Below are positions 1 to 7,875 of a stretch of 64,000 nt of DNA, piece by piece. The position numbers and the translations under genes are program-made. The stretch lies in the NCBI GenBank assembly GCA_947496175.1, contig CANMBU010000002.1, positions 558,001 through 622,000 of the forward strand. Direction: 5' to 3'. How positions within the stretch are numbered: the first letter of the stretch is position 1; each line of letters starts with the position of its first letter. The notes below the pieces were generated by a model. It was not told the DNA's origin. It was given only the letters and a program-made list of their open reading frames with translations, and made no database searches. The stretch comes from an uncultured Roseovarius sp. Lineage in GTDB: Bacteria > Pseudomonadota > Alphaproteobacteria > Rhodobacterales > Rhodobacteraceae.

Positions 1-489
1 TCATTGCCGGGCATACTGCCGCTCATGGTCGTGGTGGTGATGTTCGATGGTGGAAACCTCGTGCTGATCCTGACGCTCGGCTTCCTTTTCGGCATCCCCG
101 TCATCCGCGTGGTGCGCGCCGCAACACATGGCGTTGTCGCCCGCGATTTTATTGTTGCCGCCCGCGCCCGCGGCCACAAACGCGGCAACATCATGTGGCG
201 AGAGCTTCTTCCCAACGTATTCGATGTGGTCATGGTCGAAGGGGCCATGCGACTGAGCTGGATGCTTCTGAGCTTTTCCGCACTTTCCTTTTTGGGCTAT
301 GGTGTGGCCCCGCCCACTCCCGACTGGGGCCAGGAAGTCTCTGAGGCGCGGGTCTACATGTCTTTGGCGCCCTGGGGCGTTCTGGGCCCGATGTTCGCGC
401 TCAGCTCTCTCATCATCGGTGTGAATCTGACAGCAGATGCACTGGCTAAAACACTGGGCCTCGATCGTTCACAACGGGCAGTGGTGTAG
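1..489 (+). CDS. ABC transporter permease, oligopeptide/dipeptide type (5' end missing)
   Basis: This is the C-terminal 162 residues of an inner-membrane permease; the reading frame is open to the window edge, so the true start lies outside. The visible part holds the binding-protein-dependent transport (BPD) loop region, with the EAA-like stretch AATHGVVARDFIVAARARG near residues 40-57, followed by three hydrophobic segments. The pattern suits the DppC/OppC family, which carries peptides or related solutes across the inner membrane. The stop codon TAG abuts the ATG of the downstream ATPase gene, so the two form one operon and probably one importer. The substrate cannot be told from this fragment, because the binding protein and second permease would lie upstream. 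Confidence 0.85.
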   Translation, partial: SLPGILPLMVVVVMFDGGNLVLILTLGFLFGIPVIRVVRAATHGVVARDFIVAARARGHKRGNIMWRELLPNVFDVVMVEGAMRLSWMLLSFSALSFLGYGVAPPTPDWGQEVSEARVYMSLAPWGVLGPMFALSSLIIGVNLTADALAKTLGLDRSQRAVV

Positions 490-2154
490 ATGGCCGACGC
501 AGGGATTATCGAGGTGAAAAACCTCTCGGTGGGGTTCACAACGCGCGCGGGGGAGACGTTCAATGTCCTGAAGAATGTCGATCTGACTGTGTGCCGAGGC
601 GAAACCATGGGCATCGTTGGTGAAAGCGGCTCAGGCAAAAGCACCCTTGCGCTGGCCACGATGGGCTTCCTGAAACCCGGCCTTCGCAAAACCGGAGGAG
701 ATGCGCGGTTTGCTGGTGAAGACATGTTCGCCATGTCCTCATCGAGGCTTGAAGACATTCGCGGTGGCGAGCTTGGTCTTATCCCGCAAAACTCCGGTCA
801 GGCCCTCACGCCAACCATGCGCATCGGTGCGCAGCTTTGCGAGTCGCTCGCTCTGCATTGCAACATCGAAAAACATGCCTGTGCGCCACGCGCCGAAGAC
901 CTCTTGAGCCAGGTTCGTCTGCGCGATGTCAAATCCATCATGGGCCGCTTTCCTCATGAGCTGTCGGGTGGGCAGCAGCAGCGCGTAGCGATTGCTATGG
1001 CTCTGGCCGGCGAACCCGAGGCGTTGGTGCTAGATGAGCCGACCACAGGTCTTGATGTGACCACGCAGATTCACATCCTCGACCTGCTGCGAGATTTGGC
1101 GGCAGAGCGCAATATGGCGATGGTCATGGTGAGTCATGATCTTGGGGTGATCGGGCGATGCTGCCAGAAAGTGACAGTCATGCTGTCCGGCGAAGTGGTG
1201 CAGAGCGCGCCCGCGCAACAGGTTTTGTGCCAGCCAGAACACCCGTATTCAAGAAAACTGCTGGATGCCACACCGCGGATCAAGCCGGTGGCGAAGATGC
1301 CCGCGCCTGTCTGTGATGGTGAAAAAGAGGTGTTACGCCTGCAAGATCTTGCGCTGAGCTATCGTCAGCCTGGCTTTTGGGAACGCAGCTTTGGCAAAAC
1401 CGATCTTCCACTGACTGTGGATGGCGTTAACGTATCGCTGAAGCAAGGGGAAACCCTGGGCCTTGTCGGGGAATCCGGGAGCGGGAAATCCACCATTCTC
1501 AAGGCCATCGCAGGGATGCTGCCGCCTCAAAACGGGTCGATTACCCTTGCCGAAGGAGCACCTTTGCCAGAGCGGATTGATCAGCGCAGCCCAACCGAGC
1601 TGCGCCGCATCCAGCTGATTTTCCAGAATGCCGATCAGGCCCTCAACCCACGCCACACAGCGCTGCAAATCCTCACACAACCTTTGCAGCTCTACTTTGG
1701 CATGAAGGGCAATGACCTGCGCGACCGGGCGGTGGAGCTTCTGGACCGCATGCGGCTTAATGCGGACTATCTGGATCGTTTTCCCGGCCAAATGTCAGGC
1801 GGTGAAAAACAGCGCCTCGCCATCGCCCGCGCCTTTGCCGCCGAGCCCGAGATCGTGCTGTGTGATGAGGTGACGTCGGCCCTAGATGTCTCGGTGCAGG
1901 CCTCGGTAATGGAGCTTCTGCAGGACCTCAAACGCGAGAAGAAAACCACGTACGTCTTCGTCAGCCATGACCTTGCCGTGGTACAGGAACTGGCCGATCA
2001 GATCGTTGTGCTCAAACAGGGCAGGGTCTGTGAACAGGGCACAGCCAAGGCCATCTACGGCAACCCGCAGGACGACTATACGAAGAAGTTGTTTGACGCA
2101 GTGCTGGAACCGGAGCCGGTTAACGGCCTTTCAAGCAACCAAAGACCCGAATAA
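490..2154 (+). CDS. ABC transporter ATP-binding protein, fused double ATPase (DppD-DppF type)
   Basis: A 554-residue cytoplasmic protein with two complete ABC ATPase domains in tandem. Domain 1 has Walker A GESGSGKS near residue 44, signature LSGGQQQR and Walker B LVLDEPTTGLD. Domain 2 repeats this with GESGSGKS near 327, MSGGEKQR and IVLCDEVTSALD. Both halves carry the HPYSRKL/DYTKKL-like C-terminal tail typical of oligopeptide/dipeptide transporter ATPases. Fused double ATPases are common for peptide, nickel and glutathione-type importers in Proteobacteria. The gene starts directly after the permease stop codon and very likely powers that permease. Transported solute unknown. Confidence 0.92.
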   Translation: MADAGIIEVKNLSVGFTTRAGETFNVLKNVDLTVCRGETMGIVGESGSGKSTLALATMGFLKPGLRKTGGDARFAGEDMFAMSSSRLEDIRGGELGLIPQNSGQALTPTMRIGAQLCESLALHCNIEKHACAPRAEDLLSQVRLRDVKSIMGRFPHELSGGQQQRVAIAMALAGEPEALVLDEPTTGLDVTTQIHILDLLRDLAAERNMAMVMVSHDLGVIGRCCQKVTVMLSGEVVQSAPAQQVLCQPEHPYSRKLLDATPRIKPVAKMPAPVCDGEKEVLRLQDLALSYRQPGFWERSFGKTDLPLTVDGVNVSLKQGETLGLVGESGSGKSTILKAIAGMLPPQNGSITLAEGAPLPERIDQRSPTELRRIQLIFQNADQALNPRHTALQILTQPLQLYFGMKGNDLRDRAVELLDRMRLNADYLDRFPGQMSGGEKQRLAIARAFAAEPEIVLCDEVTSALDVSVQASVMELLQDLKREKKTTYVFVSHDLAVVQELADQIVVLKQGRVCEQGTAKAIYGNPQDDYTKKLFDAVLEPEPVNGLSSNQRPE

Positions 2155-2177
2155 CGCGCGCAGCGCGCCGGGCTAGT

Positions 2178-2216
2178 GACAGACCTCCCGCAAGGGCTGT
2201 CGCTCACCTTTTTTGA
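2178..2216 (+). terminator. Probable rho-independent terminator after the ABC operon
   Basis: The arms GACAG (2178-2182) and CTGTC (2197-2201) pair, with a further CCT/AGG inside after one mismatch. A run of six T follows at 2209-2214. It lies between the ABC ATPase stop and the convergent gatB stop. The T run starts seven bases past the stem, so this is probable rather than certain. Confidence 0.5.
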
Positions 2217-2240
2217 TAGCTCTCACGCGGAGGATAGAAG

Positions 2241-3752
2241 CTAACCCCCCAGCTTCTTGCTCACAATCTCGTTCACCGCCTTGGGGTTGGCCTTGCCGCC
2301 TGTGGCTTTCATCACCTGACCCACGAACCAGCCTGCAAGCTTGGGGTTCTCCTTGGCTTTTTCGACCTGGGCGGGGTTGTCGGCGATGATCTGGTCCACC
2401 GCGGCCTCAATCGCGCCGGTGTCCGTGACCTGTTTCATGCCGCGCTCTTCCACGATCTGCGCCGGGTCGCCGCCTTCGGTATAGACGATCTCAAACAGGT
2501 CTTTGGCGATTTTGCCGGAGATGGCGTCTGAGGCGATGAGATCGACAATACCACCCAGTTGCGCCGGGCTGACCGGGCTGCCGGTAATATCGGCATCGTC
2601 TTTCTTCAACCGGCCAAAGAGCTCGTTGATGACCCAGTTGGCCACGAGTTTACCATCGCGTCCTTGAGCGGCCTCTTCAAAATAGGCGGCATCCTGGACA
2701 TCGGCGGTCAGAACGCTGGCATCATATTCAGAGAGGCCAAAGTCCGCCACAAACCGTGCCTTCTTTTCATCAGGCAATTCGGGTAGCGAGGCGGCAATCT
2801 CGTCCACCCACTCTTGCTCAATCTCCAAAGGCAGCAGATCAGGATCGGGGAAATACCGGTAGTCATGCGCCTCTTCCTTGGAGCGCATCGAACGGGTCTC
2901 GTTCTTGTCCGGGTCATAAAGCCGGGTTTCCTGCTCGACCTCACCGCCGGCCTCAACAATTTTGATTTGGCGCTCGGCTTCGACCATGATGGCTTGCTGG
3001 ATGAACCGCATGGAGTTCATGTTTTTAATCTCACAGCGCGTACCAAGATGAGAGAAATCCTGTGTTTCCATGTATTTCTCATAGGCCCCCGGCGCACAGA
3101 TCGACACATTCACATCCGCCCGCAGATTGCCGTTTTGCATATTGCCATCGCACGTGCCCAGGTACCGCAGGATCTGGCGCAGTTTACCCACATAGGCCGC
3201 CGCCTCTTCAGGGCCGCGAATGTCGGGGCGGCTGACAATCTCCATGAGACAAACACCGGTGCGGTTGAGGTCCACAAAGGACATCGCTGGGTCCATGTCA
3301 TGGATCGACTTGCCCGCGTCTTGCTCCATGTGAATGCGTTCGACGCGCACCAGACGGGCGACACCCGGCTCGATATCCACAAGGATTTCGCCCTCTCCCA
3401 CGATGGGGTGATAGAGTTGGCTGATCTGGTAGCCTTGCGGCAGGTCGGGATAGAAGTAGTTCTTGCGGTCAAAGGCGGATTTCAGATTGATCTCGGCCTT
3501 GAGCCCCAAGCCTGTGCGCACCGCTTGTTCAACGCAATACTCATTAATGACCGGCAGCATGCCCGGCATGGCTGCGTCCACAAACGCGACATTAGAATTG
3601 GGTTCGGCCCCGAAGGTGGTGGACGCGCCGGAAAAGAGCTTGGCCTGTGAGGCCACCTGTGCGTGCACTTCCATGCCAATGACCAGTTCCCAGTCCTGCT
3701 TTGCCCCGGCAATTACCTTGGGTTTCGGGGTCTCATAGGTCAGATCCAACAT
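2241..3752 (-). CDS. gatB: Aspartyl/glutamyl-tRNA(Asn/Gln) amidotransferase subunit B
   Basis: A 503-residue protein of the GatB/PET112 family. With GatA and GatC it converts misacylated Glu-tRNA(Gln) and/or Asp-tRNA(Asn) to the amidated forms. The N-terminal catalytic cradle shows the family motif VIGMEVHAQ, the stretch [16 protein letters not shown], and [15 protein letters not shown] sequence ([14 protein letters not shown]). The C-terminal YqeY-like tRNA-binding domain ends in [14 protein letters not shown] start it at the ATG giving [10 protein letters not shown], because an upstream in-frame extension (to 3824) is unlike the family. GatA and GatC are not next to it here. Confidence 0.96.
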   Translation of the reverse strand: MLDLTYETPKPKVIAGAKQDWELVIGMEVHAQVASQAKLFSGASTTFGAEPNSNVAFVDAAMPGMLPVINEYCVEQAVRTGLGLKAEINLKSAFDRKNYFYPDLPQGYQISQLYHPIVGEGEILVDIEPGVARLVRVERIHMEQDAGKSIHDMDPAMSFVDLNRTGVCLMEIVSRPDIRGPEEAAAYVGKLRQILRYLGTCDGNMQNGNLRADVNVSICAPGAYEKYMETQDFSHLGTRCEIKNMNSMRFIQQAIMVEAERQIKIVEAGGEVEQETRLYDPDKNETRSMRSKEEAHDYRYFPDPDLLPLEIEQEWVDEIAASLPELPDEKKARFVADFGLSEYDASVLTADVQDAAYFEEAAQGRDGKLVANWVINELFGRLKKDDADITGSPVSPAQLGGIVDLIASDAISGKIAKDLFEIVYTEGGDPAQIVEERGMKQVTDTGAIEAAVDQIIADNPAQVEKAKENPKLAGWFVGQVMKATGGKANPKAVNEIVSKKLGG

Positions 3753-3895
3753 GGCGCGCTCCGCATGAAATATACAGGCAGGTTCTAGGCGAGAGCCCGC
3801 CTGCGGACAAGGGGGCGTGCGCACAGGGATGACAGCACTGCCCAGCGCTCGTTATGGTTGCGGTTGTTTAAGACATTTTTAGAAAATCAAATTCT

Positions 3896-5110
3896 ATGAC
3901 CAAGAATATCGTTCTGCTCTGCGATGGCACATCCAATGAAATTGCGCGCAACCGCACAAACATCCTGCGCCTTTATGGCTGTCTGAAAAAAGATGCCGAT
4001 CAACTGGTTTTCTATGACCCGGGCGTGGGCACCTTCGGTGCGGAAAACAGTTGGGCCTATGTCGTGCGCAAGGCCGTCGAGATTTGGGGGCTCGCTACGG
4101 GGTGGGGTATCGATCCGAACGTCAAGGAAGCGTACCGGTTTTTGGTCGAGAATTACGACGATGGCCGACGAGAAGACGGCAAGCGTCAAGAGCCTGATCG
4201 CATTTTCATTATCGGATTCAGCCGGGGCGCTTACACCGCGCGTATGTTAGCCGGTCTCATTCACAATATTGGCCTGATGGACCCGCAAAACCTGAACCTC
4301 CTTGATTATGCTTACCGCGCGTACAAAAACATCGGCAAAAGCACGGGCCGCGATGAAACGGATGCCCGCGAACCCGAAAAGAACCCGTTTGCCGAAGTGC
4401 GCCTTTTTGAGCGTATGCTGCGCCCGCGCCGCCCGGCGATTGCCTGTCTGGGCCTCTTTGATACGGTGGGTTCGGTCATTGAGTGGACCGAGATTATCCC
4501 ACGCATTCGAACCCATGCCCATACTTCGGCCAACCCATCTGTGGCGGCTGTTCGACATGCGGTGTGTCTCGATGAGCGTCGCACAATGTTTTTGCCGACG
4601 CTCTGGCCCGAGGGGGGTGAATTTTGGGGTGGCGCATTCCGACCAAAGCAAGACGCAAAAATCAAGGTACAGGATGTGGAGGAAGTTTGGTTTTCCGGCG
4701 TGCATGGAGATGTGGGGGGCGGTTATGCCGAACGCAAAAGCCAGCTTGCCAAACTGCCACTCAAATGGCTGATTGATGAGACGCGTGCGCTGGGGCTGTT
4801 CTACAAGGATGAAACAATTCGGAGCCTTGTTCTGGGGGAAGACAAGGAAGGACGCTATGTCGCCCCTGACGGTAAGGCGCCTCGCAACAGGTCGATGAAT
4901 TGGGCCTGGGCCATTCTGGAGTTCATCCCAAGGATCAAGACCAAATATTGCCTGTCAAAGCGGCCCGCATTTTTGTGGCTGTATTTGCCTTTCTTTGAAC
5001 GGCGGCACGTGCCTCTTGGGTCCAAAATACACAGCTCAGTCTTTGAGCGGCGAGGGACGCCCAGTGACTACGAGCAGCCCAACATTCCTGACGATCACAC
5101 TGTGGTGTAA
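3896..5110 (+). CDS. DUF2235 domain protein (alpha/beta hydrolase fold)
   Basis: A 404-residue protein matching DUF2235. It opens with NIVLLCDGTSNE, then YDPGVGTFG, the nucleophile-elbow motif GFSRGAYTAR (candidate catalytic Ser near residue 114), and GVHGDVGGGYAE. DUF2235 includes the Tle1 phospholipase effectors of type VI secretion systems and also many stand-alone proteins of unknown role. No VgrG, PAAR, immunity lipoprotein or other T6SS gene is visible nearby, so I call it an orphan hydrolase. No signal peptide is evident. It is convergent with the next gene, only five bases between stops. Confidence 0.85.
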   Translation: MTKNIVLLCDGTSNEIARNRTNILRLYGCLKKDADQLVFYDPGVGTFGAENSWAYVVRKAVEIWGLATGWGIDPNVKEAYRFLVENYDDGRREDGKRQEPDRIFIIGFSRGAYTARMLAGLIHNIGLMDPQNLNLLDYAYRAYKNIGKSTGRDETDAREPEKNPFAEVRLFERMLRPRRPAIACLGLFDTVGSVIEWTEIIPRIRTHAHTSANPSVAAVRHAVCLDERRTMFLPTLWPEGGEFWGGAFRPKQDAKIKVQDVEEVWFSGVHGDVGGGYAERKSQLAKLPLKWLIDETRALGLFYKDETIRSLVLGEDKEGRYVAPDGKAPRNRSMNWAWAILEFIPRIKTKYCLSKRPAFLWLYLPFFERRHVPLGSKIHSSVFERRGTPSDYEQPNIPDDHTVV

Positions 5111-5115
5111 CGCGA

Positions 5116-6399
5116 TTAGATCAAGCGCTGTCGCTCAATACCGCGTGGTGAAAAGGTGATTGTGCTGCCATCTTTGAGCATCGACGACAGTTGCGCGGCA
5201 ATGATGCGCAAGGCCGTCTGCCGGCCCTTCGCCACCAGCGCCCGCCGCGATGGCAGCATCGGGCCAACGCCCGGCGAGAGCAGGGTTTGTGACCAGATCA
5301 GCGGGTGCAACTCACGAAGATGGTTCTTGAGCATCCAATCCAAACAGGCATGGATGTCTTCCCGGTTCTGTCGCGCCTGTTTCGTCAACAGCGCCTCTTC
5401 GCCCTGCGGTGCCATGGTAATCGCGCAGAAGGCGGTTAGAAGGTTAATGATATGTTGATCTTGCTTGCGGGCGGCAATGTCTTGCAACCCTTCTATGAAA
5501 AACTCTGCATCCAAGAGCTCAAGCGCACGCCGCTTAAGGGCCAGTGCATCCAGATACACCCAAGTATAGGCGCCTGCGCCCCAGCTCTCTTGCGTAATGG
5601 CGGCGACGCGTCGCGCGCTAACCTCCAGTGTTTGCAAGCCTCCGGCATAGTCAGGCAGAATATGTCGTCCCAAAGCACGCATGTGTCTCGGTGTGGAAGG
5701 ATCAAGCTCGATCAGCTTTTCGTATTCCTCGTTCACGCGTGCTCCACGCTTTTCACAGGCCGCGAAGAGTGCGCAACGCGCGGCAATCAATGATGGTGCA
5801 TTGAGTGCCGTCCCATCAAAAGGCGCCAGTATTTGGGCTGCGCGTTCGATGTGTTCCGAGGATTGCTCTGCTGCGCGCACAGGATCGCTCCGGCCTGCCA
5901 CATTGCGCCACGACCACGCAACGTCAACATGGGCTAGCGCCACGACAAGTGACGTGGGATAGTCGCCGGGGTAGTCATTCAGCACATCTTCTAACGCAAC
6001 AAGCCCCTCGGCATCCGGAGCAAACCCGTCGTAAAGCGCATCTTCTGCCGCTGCCACAAGATCACTGCGCGCGCCAAACGCCATCAGCAAAGAGGCCGCT
6101 TCGCCGCCCGGCGTCGGCAAGCGCGTTGCGTCCGCAAACTTGATCTTTTGAGAGAGCTCATCCCAAAGGTCCTGCCGCGCCAGCTTCTGACCGCGGTCCT
6201 GGTGCATGGAGCGCACCATCTCTTCATCGGTCACGATCTGAGACGGCAAAATGATCCGCCGCGCCAGTGCGTCGATTTCATCCTCGGCTCGTTTGTCAGC
6301 CATAGCAGGACTGGCCGTTGTCGACGGCGAATTTCGCTGTCCGAACAAGCGGGAAATACCCTTTAAGGGGCCGGCTCTGTGGCGCGGGCTGTCTGGCAT
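5116..6399 (-). CDS. Conserved hypothetical protein, mostly helical
   Basis: A 427-residue protein I do not recognise. After a low-complexity basic N-terminus (about 35 residues) the sequence is rich in Ala, Leu, Glu and Asp with helix-like spacing, for example around EYEKLIELDPSTPRHMRALG, which hints at TPR-like repeats. No catalytic motif and no clear signal peptide are visible. I start it at the ATG at 6399 (MPDSPRHRAG); the frame extends to a TTG at 6453. Convergent with the DUF2235 gene and divergent from the transglycosylase-like gene. Confidence 0.7.
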   Translation of the reverse strand: MPDSPRHRAGPLKGISRLFGQRNSPSTTASPAMADKRAEDEIDALARRIILPSQIVTDEEMVRSMHQDRGQKLARQDLWDELSQKIKFADATRLPTPGGEAASLLMAFGARSDLVAAAEDALYDGFAPDAEGLVALEDVLNDYPGDYPTSLVVALAHVDVAWSWRNVAGRSDPVRAAEQSSEHIERAAQILAPFDGTALNAPSLIAARCALFAACEKRGARVNEEYEKLIELDPSTPRHMRALGRHILPDYAGGLQTLEVSARRVAAITQESWGAGAYTWVYLDALALKRRALELLDAEFFIEGLQDIAARKQDQHIINLLTAFCAITMAPQGEEALLTKQARQNREDIHACLDWMLKNHLRELHPLIWSQTLLSPGVGPMLPSRRALVAKGRQTALRIIAAQLSSMLKDGSTITFSPRGIERQRLI

Positions 6400-6538
6400 G
6401 GAGTCGTCTGCTCTCGGCTGTTTCGCGCCTACGTGCCATACCAATCCGGCCAAAAAGCGGCAAGGGCGCGGAAAATAAGGGGAAAAGTACTCTGGCGAGA
6501 ATGTTGATTTTGCACAAGAATCACGTCACGATGCCCTG

Positions 6539-7210
6539 ATGTTGCGCCTCTTTGCCTGTTGTATCGTGGTGGCGTCCACCACCTTGTCTGCCTCCGCCGA
6601 GACGCCTGTGGCCGATACCAAGCTGTCTCCGCCCGCGCGCGAAGCGAATTTACCTCGTACCAGATGGGAAACCATTTCTGGTACGGCCTTATGGACCCGC
6701 ACGTCCCTTGCAGCCCTCAAAAACCACGGAGAACCTCTGGCCGCGACGGTGCCCGGTGATATCGCTGATTGGTGCCCGGCTTACCCCACTTCCAGCCCCA
6801 AGGCGCGGCGCGCCTTTTGGGTGGGGTTTGTGTCGACCTTGGTCAAACATGAAAGCACGTATCGCCCAAGGGCTGTTGGCGGCGGCGGTCGCTGGTTCGG
6901 CCTGACGCAGATTTCTCCATCCACGGCGCGGCTTTATGGGTGCACCGCGCGCTCTGGCTCTGCCTTGAAAAACCCCGTTGCCAACCTCAGCTGTGCTATT
7001 CGCATCATGGCCAAAACCGTCCCGCGCGATGGGGTGGTCTCACGCGGCATGCGTGGTGTCGCAGCAGATTGGGGGCCTTTGCACAGCAGCAAAAAGCGCA
7101 GGGACATGATGGCCTGGACGAAGCGGCAGCCCTATTGCAAGCCGCTCAATTCTGTCCGACCGCGTTTGCGGCCCGACACCGTTGCGCTTGTACTGCCGTC
7201 TGACGACTAA
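6539..7210 (+). CDS. Exported lytic transglycosylase-like protein (SLT domain)
   Basis: A 223-residue protein with a Sec signal peptide (MLRLFACCIVVASTTLSASA) and an SLT-type domain in the second half. The stretch VKHESTYRPRAVG supplies the expected catalytic glutamate, and GLTQISPSTARLYGC is the usual substrate-cleft motif. A typical NPVANLSCAIRIM segment follows. Such enzymes cleave the glycan strand of murein in the periplasm. Two or three Cys residues (YGC, LSC, PYC) could form disulfides after export. The protein is short, with no LysM or other wall-binding domain. Confidence 0.85.
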   Translation: MLRLFACCIVVASTTLSASAETPVADTKLSPPAREANLPRTRWETISGTALWTRTSLAALKNHGEPLAATVPGDIADWCPAYPTSSPKARRAFWVGFVSTLVKHESTYRPRAVGGGGRWFGLTQISPSTARLYGCTARSGSALKNPVANLSCAIRIMAKTVPRDGVVSRGMRGVAADWGPLHSSKKRRDMMAWTKRQPYCKPLNSVRPRLRPDTVALVLPSDD

Positions 7211-7220
7211 ACCCTGGGAA

Positions 7221-7751
7221 TTAACTCACACGAAACGCGCGACGAATGTCATCCAGAGCGTCACGTTGCTTTTGATTAAGCGCACCTGACCCGGCGCCCA
7301 CCGCTGTGTTGATGACGTTCAGGAGTTGCTCAAAACTCTCTTTTCCATTGAGTTTGAAAAGCTTACGGGACACACGCGGAACGGCTGTTTCAGGGCCGTG
7401 GCACTCTGAGACAAACCAATGCCCCAGAATAGTTGCCTCTTGCGACGTGCTTGCATCCATCCCCAGCTGAGAGCGCAACGCCCGGTCAAGCGCATCACGT
7501 TGCTCCTTGGTAGGCAGGTCATCCATCTCAACAAATGCCGTGGCAATTGCTGCAATGGCCAGATTGGGATCTTCAATGGTTTCAACCGGATGCACATTGG
7601 TTTTGCGCTTAAAGCCAAAACGCCGCGCCGCACCGCGCACATCTCCGGCCATTTCGACAACGTCATGTGCCACATCAGCGGCATGTCTGGCTCGGATGAA
7701 AAAGAAATAGACGGCCGCAGCAACGCCAAGCAGGCCTACAAGAATATGCAT
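7221..7751 (-). CDS. Hypothetical membrane-anchored protein
   Basis: A 176-residue protein starting MHILVGLLGVAAAVYFFFIRARHAAD: one short hydrophobic anchor, then a basic stop-transfer stretch. The rest is predicted cytoplasmic and helical (DLPTKEQRDALDRALRSQLG, NGKESFEQLLNVINTAVG), ending LNQKQRDALDDIRRAFRVS. The start at 7751 is chosen because a GAGGA Shine-Dalgarno sequence lies 9 bases upstream; the open frame goes on to 7793. I recognise no domain with certainty; the helical body resembles a TerB-like fold only loosely. Confidence 0.7.
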   Translation of the reverse strand: MHILVGLLGVAAAVYFFFIRARHAADVAHDVVEMAGDVRGAARRFGFKRKTNVHPVETIEDPNLAIAAIATAFVEMDDLPTKEQRDALDRALRSQLGMDASTSQEATILGHWFVSECHGPETAVPRVSRKLFKLNGKESFEQLLNVINTAVGAGSGALNQKQRDALDDIRRAFRVS

Positions 7752-7875
7752 AAAACAATCCTCATTAGCGCCCCGAACCCACATAAACGTCACGTGGAGA
7801 GCATAGCAAACAAAAAATCGATCAAACGCAAAGCTTTAGCGGAACTGTGGCTTCCAGGAAATGTGAACTATGCCT

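Noticed and set aside
2814-3650. 278-aa open frame on the plus strand inside gatB
   Set aside because: It lies opposite gatB, has no SD or family, and is rich in His, Asp and Arg, typical of an antisense shadow.
3896-6399. Type VI secretion effector module
   Set aside because: DUF2235 alone is not enough; no VgrG, PAAR, or immunity gene is present.
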